Part shown: positions 1 to 5,949 of the stretch, one piece after another
Layout: every line of letters begins with the position of its first letter
Numbering within the stretch: the first letter of the stretch is position 1
Assembly: GCA_036310845.1 (NCBI GenBank)
Contig: JAXJRB010000059.1
Location: forward strand, 1 to 9,444
DNA length: 9,444 nt
Source: COE1 sp036310845
Lineage (GTDB): Bacteria; Bacillota; Clostridia; Lachnospirales; Lachnospiraceae
Direction: 5' to 3'
Position numbers and translations under genes: made by a program
Notes under the pieces: model-generated
The model's input: only the letters and a program-made list of their open reading frames with translations
The model's database searches: none
Told to the model about the DNA's origin: nothing

Positions 1-39
1 AAAATCCTGTTAAAGTGAAGTGATAAAATAGAACGGAAA

Positions 40-71
40 GGGTCATATCAAGGTGGTATGGCTCTTTTTTT
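40..71 (+). terminator. Rho-independent terminator of an upstream gene
   Basis: GGGTCATATC (40-49) pairs with GGTATGGCTC (55-64) over ten base pairs, some of them G-U, around a five-base loop (AAGGT). Seven T residues (65-71) follow directly. No coding region precedes it inside the window, so it most likely ends a plus-strand gene lying to the left and insulates the glnA promoter that follows. Confidence 0.72.
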
Positions 72-134
72 GTTCGTCAACACGCACTGTTTTGTACATT
101 ATTATTTGTTTTGTTGCAAATTGCATACTCTTTA

Positions 135-163
135 TTGCTGTTTTGAACAAAGTGTTGTACAAT
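135..163 (+). promoter_or_regulatory. Probable sigma-70 type promoter of the glnA remnant
   Basis: TTGCTG (135-140) and TACAAT (158-163) are separated by 17 bases, the optimal spacing, and lie about 45 bases before the glnA start codon. The -10 differs from TATAAT at one position and the -35 from TTGACA at two. No clear GlnR-type operator was found around it. The promoter seems to have survived although the gene behind it is broken. Confidence 0.45.
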
Positions 164-207
164 AATATGCAAAAGGGTTACATAATTACACAATATGGAG
201 GAAGAGT

Positions 208-1000
208 ATGGCAAAAACAACACAAGATATTATTAAGTTTATCCAAGAGCAGGATATTAAAATGGTAGATTTTAAGATTGTTGATATCAATGGTCAGTTT
301 CGACATTCCAAGAAATATTGTGCAGGCAGCAGAGCAGTATATGAAGGATAGTGGTGTGGCAGATACTATGCTGATTTTGCCGGAGTTTGAATTCCATATG
401 TTTGATCAGGTTGGCTGGACTGTACAGCCTAATTCTATTGGTGTATCTGTAGATGGGGAGCAGGCATACTGGAATAGTAATGTACAAGGACAAGGGTGTG
501 TAGTAGCACATCAGAAGAACTATCATGTTGCCAAGCCTTTTGACAGTACTTATGAATGCCGTTCAGAGATGTGTCTTGAATTAGAGAAAATGGGTGTCGC
601 GATTAAGTATCATCACCCTGAGGTAGGTGCAGCCGGACAGTTTGAAATTGAACCAATGCTGGGGCAGATGTCCAAGATGGCAGATGCATCGATGCTGATT
701 AAGTATGTAATTCATAATACAGCTTTAAAATATGGTAAGGTTGCAACCTTTATGCCCAAGCCAGTATATGGCGAGGCTGGAAATGGAATGCACGTGCATA
801 TGCTGCTTTTAAAGGATGGGGAGCCAGTGTTTTCTGATGACGCGGGATACTCTCATTTAAGTAGGACAGCTCATTATTTTATGGGTGGATTATTGAAACA
901 TATTGCATCCTTATGTGCATTAACCAATCCAAGTACCAATTCCTTTAAAAGATTAGTTCCTGGATTTGAAGCACCCGTAACAGTAGGTAATGAAACATGA
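208..1000 (+). pseudogene. glnA: Glutamine synthetase (type I) pseudogene, internally deleted and 3'-truncated
   Basis: An intact gene would make the ATP-dependent glutamate-ammonia ligase of nitrogen assimilation. A good ribosome binding site (GGAGGAAG, 197-204) precedes ATG 208, and the first 33 codons (MAKTTQDIIKF... to NGQFRH) read as a normal clostridial GlnA N-terminus. At about 306-309 the sequence jumps to PRNIVQAAEQYM in another frame, so the original frame stops at 349-351. From about 308 to 988 the second frame carries clear GS motifs: PEFEFHMFD, the metal-binding GQFEIE, the KP...GNGMHVH ATP-site signature, and KRLVPGFEAPVTVG. Homology ends abruptly at 988 and a stop follows at 998-1000. 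Compared with a family length of about 440 residues, roughly 70-80 residues are missing at the junction and about 160-170 at the C-terminus. The close match of what remains suggests recent decay of a duplicate, with a functional copy presumably elsewhere. Sequencing error could explain a frameshift but not the two large losses. Confidence 0.9.
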
Positions 1001-1369
1001 TTCAATGACGGAACACTTTAGAAAATGTAATGCATGAGTAAGTAGGGTAATCAACTAGTAAAATTTCAAAACATGTAATACAATAGTATTAGTTAGGACT
1101 TGGAGGATACATGTATTATGAAAGGAAAATGGTTAAAACGTCGTAAAAGACTGTTTGAGATATAAAGTTGTTTTGTATTATAGGTTATGGTTACAGAATT
1201 TGGGGTATTTTCAGAGATGACGGAATGTTATAAAATTAAGGCTGGCATATCGAAAGTTGTGCTATATATAGTTTTGGTATAAAAGTAGATAAACAGAGTA
1301 ATGTTTGGATAGCAAGCAAAAGCTTAAGTAACAGAACATTACAAGGTGTAAAAGTGAAGGAGGTTCACG
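1001..1369. other. Gene-free stretch between the glnA remnant and the redox cluster
   Basis: No open frame of useful length or recognisable protein family was found on either strand. Around 1104-1160 a GGAGG is followed by a 15-codon frame, MKGKWLKRRKRLFEI, ending in TAA. It could be the eroded start of a lost gene or chance. The 3' part of glnA should have been here, and none of its conserved motifs (the NRSA region or the C-terminal NP-rich segment) could be found. The last 110 bases probably carry the promoter of the next gene. Confidence 0.5.
1257..1283 (+). promoter_or_regulatory. Weak candidate promoter for the redox cluster
   Basis: TTGTGC (1257-1262) and TATAAA (1278-1283) are separated by 15 bases, shorter than the ideal 17, and lie about 90 bases before the lipoprotein start. 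The DNA here is very AT-rich (TATATATAG follows the -35), so other -10 choices are possible and this placement is uncertain. Confidence 0.2.
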
Positions 1370-1972
1370 ATGAAATTACGATTGGTTACCATAATATTGT
1401 TAGGTGTATTATTGACGGGGTGTACGCAGAATACAGAAAATGTGGAGGAAGCAACGGTAGGAACTTTGCAGACAGAGGCTCAGACTTTAATGGAAGAAGT
1501 ATCACAGAGCGAGGAACAGGCAGAAGAACCGTATATCGTATCCTTTGAGGCGAATACAATTGATGGAGAAGAATATTCCTCTGATGCCTTTTCACAGTCA
1601 CGATTAACGATGATTAACGTATGGGCTACCTACTGTAATCCATGCTTAAGTGAGATGCCGGATCTTGGAGAAATTGCAACAGAATATGACAGTGCAGAGC
1701 TTCAGATGATAGGTGTTATCAGTGATGTTGCAGAAACGGCAGCAGAGGATGATATTAAGAATGCCAAGGAATTGATAGAGCAGACGGGAGCGCAATATCA
1801 GCATTTATTGTTAAGTGAATCACTATATACGAATTTGGTAGGTGGTGTTAACTCTGTACCAACCACTTTTTTTGTAGACCAAGAGGGTAAAATGTTAGGT
1901 TATGCCATGGGTGCACAATCTAAGGAAGCATGGGTGTCCATTATTGAGGATTTGTTATCGAAGTGTGATTGA
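1370..1972 (+). CDS. TlpA/ResA-like thioredoxin-fold lipoprotein
   Basis: This is an extracytoplasmic thiol-disulfide oxidoreductase of 200 residues. The N-terminus is a lipoprotein signal: KLR, a hydrophobic stretch (residues 5-15) and the lipobox LLTGC, giving lipidated Cys18. An acidic linker rich in Glu and Gln follows (about 19-54). The thioredoxin fold occupies about 55-198, with the active site WATYCNPC (Cys89 and Cys92) and the cis-proline loop SVPTT (Pro164). Length and order fit the TlpA/ResA/AhpC-TSA group. ATG 1370 is chosen because a perfect AAGGAGG (1357-1363) lies six bases upstream. It is first in a probable operon with a small CXXC membrane protein and a membrane Fe-S protein, so it may be the terminal thiol acceptor of electrons moved across the membrane. 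Its substrate cannot be told from the sequence. Membership of the fold is sure; the in vivo direction (reduction or oxidation) is inferred. Confidence 0.9.
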   Translation: MKLRLVTIILLGVLLTGCTQNTENVEEATVGTLQTEAQTLMEEVSQSEEQAEEPYIVSFEANTIDGEEYSSDAFSQSRLTMINVWATYCNPCLSEMPDLGEIATEYDSAELQMIGVISDVAETAAEDDIKNAKELIEQTGAQYQHLLLSESLYTNLVGGVNSVPTTFFVDQEGKMLGYAMGAQSKEAWVSIIEDLLSKCD

Positions 1973-2011
1973 TAAATAGAATTATTTTATGAAAAAGGTA
2001 TTTTGCCTCTA

Positions 2012-2084
2012 GTATCATTTTAGGGGGGGAAGGTAATTGTCCAGGTGGGGCGATGTATTTATTGCAGAGTCGTAAAAATGATAC
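2012..2084. repeat. Inverted repeat between the lipoprotein and the CXXC protein genes
   Basis: GTATCATTTTA (2012-2022) faces TAAAAATGATAC (2073-2084), an arm of ten or eleven base pairs with one bulged A. The intervening 50 bases are G-rich on the left (GGGGGGGAAGG) and contain a short frame with a CXXC motif. No T-run follows, so it is not an ordinary terminator. It may be an mRNA stem that separates expression of the two genes, or the trace of a small insertion. It matches no riboswitch class I can recall. Confidence 0.35.
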
Positions 2085-2138
2085 AGAATCATGGTAATAT
2101 GCTTTTGGTAGTAAGTGATGAAAGGCTTGAAAAGGAAT

Positions 2139-2279
2139 ATGAAATGTAAAATACCATATTGGTGCATTGGATTAGGAATAGGAGTATTGTTTTTGATGAT
2201 AGGATTCCATGAAGATCAATTCAAAGACCTCTATCAAAAAGCGGTCATGATTTGCTTAGAATGTATTGGAATTGGTTAA
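2139..2279 (+). CDS. Small membrane protein with C-terminal CXXC motif (CD1871A-like)
   Basis: This 46-residue protein is easily overlooked because of its size. It starts MKCKIPYWCIGLG, has one hydrophobic segment (about residues 8-23), a short acidic stretch (HEDQFKD, 24-30), and ends in ICLECIGIG, with the thiol pair Cys39 and Cys42. The ending CLECIGIG matches what I recall of the CD1871A family of CXXC proteins in clostridia. Lys2 and Lys4 before the hydrophobic segment suggest the N-terminus is inside, placing the CXXC tail outside the membrane, near the lipoprotein encoded upstream. The start is uncertain: AAAGG lies three bases before ATG 2139, while an in-frame ATG at 2118 would add seven residues (MKGLKRN). 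It lies 40 bases before the Fe-S membrane protein gene and is probably co-transcribed. A role as a thiol relay between the Fe-S protein and the lipoprotein is inferred from context only. Confidence 0.75.
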   Translation: MKCKIPYWCIGLGIGVLFLMIGFHEDQFKDLYQKAVMICLECIGIG

Positions 2280-2319
2280 TAAATAGGAGTGTATTGTACT
2301 AAGGTTAAAGAAAGGCAGC

Positions 2320-3165
2320 GTGTGTATGAGACGATTCTCCTTGTTAAGAATTCGTTTGTTTTTTCAGGTTATCTACACCATAATAACAAACGGTTATTTA
2401 TATGGTTTTTTTAATGGAAAAATATATAAAGGGTCTTTAAAATATGCCTGTGTACCGGGATTAAATTGTTATTCTTGCCCGGGAGCAGTGGCGTCCTGTC
2501 CGCTTGGGGCTTTGCAGGCGGCGCTGAATAAGCGTCATTTTGAAGTACCGTTTGCGGTTTTAGGATTTTTCTTTGTATTTGGAAGTGTATTTGGAAGATT
2601 TGTATGTGGTTGGCTTTGTCCATTTGGATTGCTACAAGATTTACTACATAGAATTCCGCTCTTTCGGAAAAGAAAACAGCTACCATATCATCCTGTGTTA
2701 AAATATGGAAAATACGTGGTGTTATTAGGCCTTGTAGTAGTGGGTTCTTCTTTTTTGTTTACCGGATTTGCCAAGATTCCTGCATTTTGTAAATTTTTAT
2801 GCCCATCCGGTACACTGATGGGGGCATTGCCACTTTTGGGTATGGATGAACAGCTACGTTCACAGGCTGGTGCCCTATTTGGCTGGAAATTTGGTATATT
2901 ACTTGTGTTAATTTTCATATCTATAAAAGTATATCGACCATTTTGTCAGTATCTTTGTCCACTTGGAGCTATTTATGGTTGGTTTAACCGCTTTAGTTTA
3001 GTACAGATTCATTGGGAAAAGGATACGTGTATTTCCTGTATGGCATGTCAGAGAGCGTGTCCTGTAGATTTGCCACCAGAGAAGATATCGGTTTCTGTGG
3101 AGTGTATTAAATGTGGGCAGTGCGTGGCGGCATGTCCTAAGGAGTGCCTTCATTTTAAGAAGTAA
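2320..3165 (+). CDS. NapH-like polytopic membrane protein with two 4Fe-4S ferredoxin motifs
   Basis: This 281-residue integral membrane electron-transfer protein resembles the NapH/NosR/CcoG ferredoxin group. Hydrophobic segments lie at about residues 10-30, 76-95, 131-149 and 189-203. Cysteines occur as Cys44, Cys50, Cys53 and Cys60, then as three membrane-edge pairs CGWLCP (96/100), CKFLCP (157/161) and CQYLCP (209/213). The C-terminus carries two classical ferredoxin motifs: CISCMACQRACP (Cys237/240/243/247) and CIKCGQCVAACP (Cys262/265/268/272). These should bind two 4Fe-4S clusters on the cytoplasmic side. The start is GTG 2320 (four bases after AAAGG) or ATG 2326 (ten bases after it); the difference is two residues. 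Its neighbours, a CXXC mini-protein and a TlpA-like lipoprotein, suggest it passes electrons outward to extracytoplasmic thiols rather than to nitrate or nitrous oxide reductases, which are absent here. The partner assignment is inference. Confidence 0.88.
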   Translation: MCMRRFSLLRIRLFFQVIYTIITNGYLYGFFNGKIYKGSLKYACVPGLNCYSCPGAVASCPLGALQAALNKRHFEVPFAVLGFFFVFGSVFGRFVCGWLCPFGLLQDLLHRIPLFRKRKQLPYHPVLKYGKYVVLLGLVVVGSSFLFTGFAKIPAFCKFLCPSGTLMGALPLLGMDEQLRSQAGALFGWKFGILLVLIFISIKVYRPFCQYLCPLGAIYGWFNRFSLVQIHWEKDTCISCMACQRACPVDLPPEKISVSVECIKCGQCVAACPKECLHFKK

Positions 3166-3255
3166 AGGAATATATAATATCTACTGCTTCGACATGCGTA
3201 AAAAGCATTTGCTCTGTAGCAAACATTGTCTATTACATTTGATTTTTCATGAATA

Positions 3256-3292
3256 AAAAGAAGCTGTCACCATAAAAATGACAGCTTCTTTT
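3256..3292. terminator. Bidirectional terminator between the Fe-S protein gene and purC
   Basis: AAAAGAAGCTGTCA (3256-3269) is a perfect 14-base-pair complement of TGACAGCTTCTTTT (3279-3292), with a nine-base loop. On either strand the 3' arm ends in a run of T, so it can stop transcripts arriving from the plus-strand redox cluster and from minus-strand purC. A weaker hairpin at 3208-3223 (TTTGCT/AGCAAA) has a T-run on its minus side and may back it up for purC. Confidence 0.9.
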
Positions 3293-3329
3293 GTTATTAT
3301 GTGTAGTGTCTGGTTTGACACTTTTTATT

Positions 3330-4013
3330 TTAGCGATTGTTGATAATCTTTGTTAATTCAACTGGATCTACAATCTTGCCATCCTTGTAAACACGCATGT
3401 TACCGGAAGCAATTTCGTCGATGAGGATTACTTCATCGTTGTTGTAACCAAACTCAAACTTGATATCCCATAAGTCAAGACCAAGTGTCTTTAAGTCATC
3501 AGCAACAATCTTTGTAATCTTTAATGTCTGTTCCTTCATGCTATCGAACATAGCAGGAGTCATAATACCAAGAGCTGCAAGGCCTTCACCTGTTACGAGT
3601 GGATCGCCTAAAGCATCGTTCTTGAATGTACACTCAACATAGCCACCATCTAAAACAGTTCCGTCCTGAATATACTCACCATATCTGCGGATGAAGCTTC
3701 CTGTTGCTACTAAACGACAGATAACCTCAAGGCCATGACCGAATACTGTTGCAGGAAGAACTTCCATAGTAGCGTTCTCAACGTCAGCGCTTACATAGTG
3801 AGTTTTGATACCAGCCTGCTTTAAAAGCTCGAAATAGTGAATAGATGTCTGAAGGTTAGCCTTACCAATACCTTCGATTGTTAAACCAACACTGTTCTCA
3901 CCAGGATCGAATACGCCATCTTTTCCAGTGCAGTCGTCTTTGAATTTTAACATTACATTGCCATTCTCAAGCTCAAATACGTCTTTTGTTTTGCCTTCGT
4001 AAATTTTTTTCAT
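3330..4013 (-). CDS. purC: SAICAR synthetase (PurC)
   Basis: PurC catalyses ATP-dependent joining of aspartate to CAIR to form SAICAR, in de novo purine synthesis in the cytoplasm. The 227-residue protein is close to the usual 235. Visible motifs are the N-terminal nucleotide-binding stretch KKIYEGKTKDVF (residues 2-13), FKDDCTGKDG (24-33), the RLVATGSFIRRYG segment (100-112) and the family signature DLWDIKFEFG (180-189). The C-terminal motif reads IDEIASGNMRVYKDG rather than the ISPDTCRLWD of E. coli-like enzymes; I recall this variant as common in clostridial PurC. The start is supported by AAAGGAGA, complementary to 4022-4029, eight bases upstream. It is transcribed divergently from guaA and converges on the redox cluster. 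No purine riboswitch or PurR box could be found in front of it. Confidence 0.96.
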   Translation of the reverse strand: MKKIYEGKTKDVFELENGNVMLKFKDDCTGKDGVFDPGENSVGLTIEGIGKANLQTSIHYFELLKQAGIKTHYVSADVENATMEVLPATVFGHGLEVICRLVATGSFIRRYGEYIQDGTVLDGGYVECTFKNDALGDPLVTGEGLAALGIMTPAMFDSMKEQTLKITKIVADDLKTLGLDLWDIKFEFGYNNDEVILIDEIASGNMRVYKDGKIVDPVELTKIINNR

Positions 4014-4345
4014 TTCTAGAATCTCCTTTATTCTTGAATCGCAGATAAGAGTATATCTAACAGAAATACTTTATCACTTTTTTTTTCAGATGAAAACATT
4101 TTTTTTTGTAACATATCATTTTTTCTACATTGTACAAAAAAATAGGTAAAATGGGCTTTTATCTTAAAAAAAATGTTGAAATATACATTTACTCTTTTTA
4201 TTTGCCGGTATTTGTAATAATATATTTAGGTAGTAAATGTTTGGAATAGAGATTAATAGTGTAATGTTTGAACTATAGATGGAATAGCGTTGCAGGCAGG
4301 GCTCTATCATACTGAACATAGGAAACCAAGATAGGAGAAAAAAAG
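4014..4345. other. Divergent purC-guaA intergenic spacer
   Basis: This 332-base AT-rich spacer carries long homopolymers (nine T around 4078-4086, nine T around 4110-4118, and A-runs near 4136 and 4166). The purC promoter is near its left end and the guaA ribosome binding site (AGGAGA, 4333-4338) near its right end. The guaA promoter should be in 4170-4300, but several equally weak candidates exist and none is singled out. I looked for the conserved loops of guanine, PRPP and ppGpp riboswitches and saw none. Confidence 0.6.
4050..4077 (-). promoter_or_regulatory. Probable purC promoter
   Basis: On the minus strand GTGATA (complement of 4072-4077) and TATACT (complement of 4050-4055) are separated by 16 bases. 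The -10 matches five of six consensus positions and the -35 four of six. It lies about 36 bases before the purC start codon, leaving a short leader with the AAAGGAGA ribosome binding site. Confidence 0.45.
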
Positions 4346-5638
4346 ATGAAACAGGATATGATTGTAATTCTTGACTTAGGTAGCACAGAGAATACAGTAA
4401 TTGCACGCCAAATTCGTGATATGGGCGTTTATAGTGAGATTCATCCACATGATATTACCGTTGAACAATTACGTGCATTAGATAACGTAAAAGGTATTAT
4501 TTTAAATGGTGGAGAGAACAGAGTTGTTGACGGTGTAGCTGTTGACGTAGCAGATGAGCTTTATTCCTGCGGTCTGCCAATGATTTCTATTGATCATCCT
4601 ACATCTAAGTGTGATAAGAAGTTTGATGCAATGCCAACAGAAGCTGACATCAAAGCTTTCGTATTTGATGAATGTAAGGCAGAAGCAAATTGGAATATGA
4701 AGAATTTTATTGAAGACCAGGTAGAATTAGTACGTCGTCAGGTTGGTGACAAGAAGGTGCTTCTTGCATTATCGGGTGGTGTAGATTCTTCCGTCGTTGC
4801 TGCTCTTTTATTAAAAGCAATTGGTCAGCAGTTAGTATGTGTTCATGTAAACCATGGTCTTATGCGTAAGAATGAGTCAGAGAACGTTGTAGAGGTATTC
4901 CAGAACCAGCTCAACGCAAATCTTATCTATGTTGATGCAACAGATCGTTTCTTAGGAAAGCTTGAAAATGTTGCAGATCCTGAGCAGAAGAGAAAAATTA
5001 TCGGTGGAGAATTCATCCGTGTATTCGAAGAGGAAGCTAGAAAGCTTGAAGGCATCGATTTCTTAGGACAGGGAACTATTTACCCTGATATCATTGAATC
5101 TGGTACAAAGACAGCAAAGTGTGTAAAATCACATCACAACGTAGGAGGTCTTCCAGAGGACTTACAGTTCGAGCTTGTTGAGCCATTAGCACAGCTTTTC
5201 AAGGATGAAGTTCGTGCATGTGGTGTTGAGTTAGGACTTCCAGCCGAGATGGTATATCGTCAGCCATTCCCAGGTCCTGGACTTGGTGTACGTTGTCTTG
5301 GTGCCATTACTCGTGACCGTCTTGAGGCACTTCGTGAATCAGATGCTATCCTTCGTGAAGAGTTCGCAAAGGCTGGCTTAGACAAGACTGTATGGCAGTA
5401 CTTCACTGTAGTACCTGATTTCAAGGCAGTTGGTGTTAGAGATAACGCTAGAAGCATGGGCTACATGTGTGTAATCAGAGCCGTCAATACAATTGACGCT
5501 ATGACAGCAACCATCGAAAGAATTGATTATGATTTATTAGAGAAGATTGCAGATAGAATTACGGCAGAAGTGACAAGTATCAACCGAGTTGTATATGAAA
5601 TTACCAAGAAGCCGGTTGCGACAATTGAGTTTGAATAA
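4346..5638 (+). CDS. guaA: GMP synthase with degenerate glutamine amidotransferase domain
   Basis: GuaA converts XMP to GMP with ATP and an amide or ammonia nitrogen. The product is 430 residues, against about 510-525 for the usual two-domain enzyme. The ATP-pyrophosphatase part is complete: P-loop SGGVDSS (143-149), VHVNHGLMRK (166-175), DPEQKRKIIGGEF (211-223), the QGTIYPDIIESGT segment (242-254), KSHHNVGGLPEDLQFELVEP (261-280), RQPFPGPGLGVR (305-316) and the dimerisation-domain end KKPVATIEFE. The N-terminal amidotransferase (residues 5-110) begins normally (VILDLGSTENTVIARQIRD, GVYSEIHPH, GIILNGGENRV), but the nucleophile elbow, normally GICYG, reads MISIDHP. About 80 residues that would include the catalytic His and Glu are gone, in frame. 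It must use free ammonia or a separate glutaminase. The synthetase part shows no sign of decay, so the gene is probably functional; I recall similar short GuaA proteins in Lachnospiraceae. AGGAGA seven bases upstream supports the start. Confidence 0.93.
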   Translation: MKQDMIVILDLGSTENTVIARQIRDMGVYSEIHPHDITVEQLRALDNVKGIILNGGENRVVDGVAVDVADELYSCGLPMISIDHPTSKCDKKFDAMPTEADIKAFVFDECKAEANWNMKNFIEDQVELVRRQVGDKKVLLALSGGVDSSVVAALLLKAIGQQLVCVHVNHGLMRKNESENVVEVFQNQLNANLIYVDATDRFLGKLENVADPEQKRKIIGGEFIRVFEEEARKLEGIDFLGQGTIYPDIIESGTKTAKCVKSHHNVGGLPEDLQFELVEPLAQLFKDEVRACGVELGLPAEMVYRQPFPGPGLGVRCLGAITRDRLEALRESDAILREEFAKAGLDKTVWQYFTVVPDFKAVGVRDNARSMGYMCVIRAVNTIDAMTATIERIDYDLLEKIADRITAEVTSINRVVYEITKKPVATIEFE

Positions 5639-5720
5639 AAGCCACCTGTTAAAGTGCAACGTCATTTATCCTGAAAATGCATAATGGATTAGTCTGACAA
5701 CCGAATAAAAAATAAGTAAT

Positions 5721-5768
5721 AGACCTTGCAATGAGCCAATCAAATTCCTCGTTTCAAGGTCTGTTTTT
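5721..5768 (+). terminator. guaA terminator
   Basis: AGACCTTGCAATGAG (5721-5735) pairs with CTCGTTTCAAGGTCT (5748-5762) over 15 positions with one mismatch and one G-U pair, around a 12-base loop. After one G come five T residues (5764-5768). It lies 83 bases past the guaA stop codon, with no gene between, so it should end the guaA transcript before the chemoreceptor promoter. Confidence 0.88.
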
Positions 5769-5827
5769 ATCTTTATCAAATGTGGTTCCAATTTATGTTT
5801 TGATTTTTGTGGCAATATTAAAAAAAG

Positions 5828-5856
5828 TGTAAATTAGTTTGTATATATGTTATAAT
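5828..5856 (+). promoter_or_regulatory. Extended -10 promoter of the chemoreceptor gene
   Basis: A perfect TATAAT (5851-5856) is preceded by TG at 5848-5849, giving the extended -10 form TGTTATAAT, which can work without a good -35. The -35 position (TGTAAA, 5828-5833) matches TTGACA poorly. It lies 94 bases before the start codon. No sigma-28 (TAAA...CCGATAT) motility promoter was found, so expression seems tied to the housekeeping sigma factor. Confidence 0.55.
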
Positions 5857-5949
5857 TGGTATGAAATGAAAGAAAATTTTGAGTTTGATGGCGAGTAAAA
5901 AAGTAATGAAGGAGAAAAAAGAATATATTATACACAAGGAGGCATTACT

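Noticed and set aside
72..207. GlnR operator in front of the glnA remnant
   Set aside because: TTACATAATTACACA near 179-193 is suggestive but does not fit the TGTNA-N7-TNACA pattern on either strand.
53..268. 71-codon open frame across the glnA leader
   Set aside because: It spans the upstream terminator, the promoter and the first codons of glnA in another frame. It has no ribosome binding site and no family resemblance.
1354..1548. 64-codon frame overlapping the lipoprotein start
   Set aside because: It lies in another frame of the well-supported lipoprotein gene, begins before that gene's ribosome binding site and resembles no family.
4200..4345. Purine or PRPP riboswitch in the guaA leader
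   Set aside because: The conserved loop sequences of the guanine riboswitch and the ykkC-type conserved blocks are not present, and no terminator-antiterminator pair is visible.
4164..4448. 94-codon minus-strand frame over the guaA start
   Set aside because: It overlaps the strong guaA start and its ribosome binding site, and its composition is that of translated AT-rich spacer.
5645..5656. CCTGTTAAAGTG, also present at 6-17
   Set aside because: A single shared 12-mer is expected by chance in a window of this length, and the flanks do not match.
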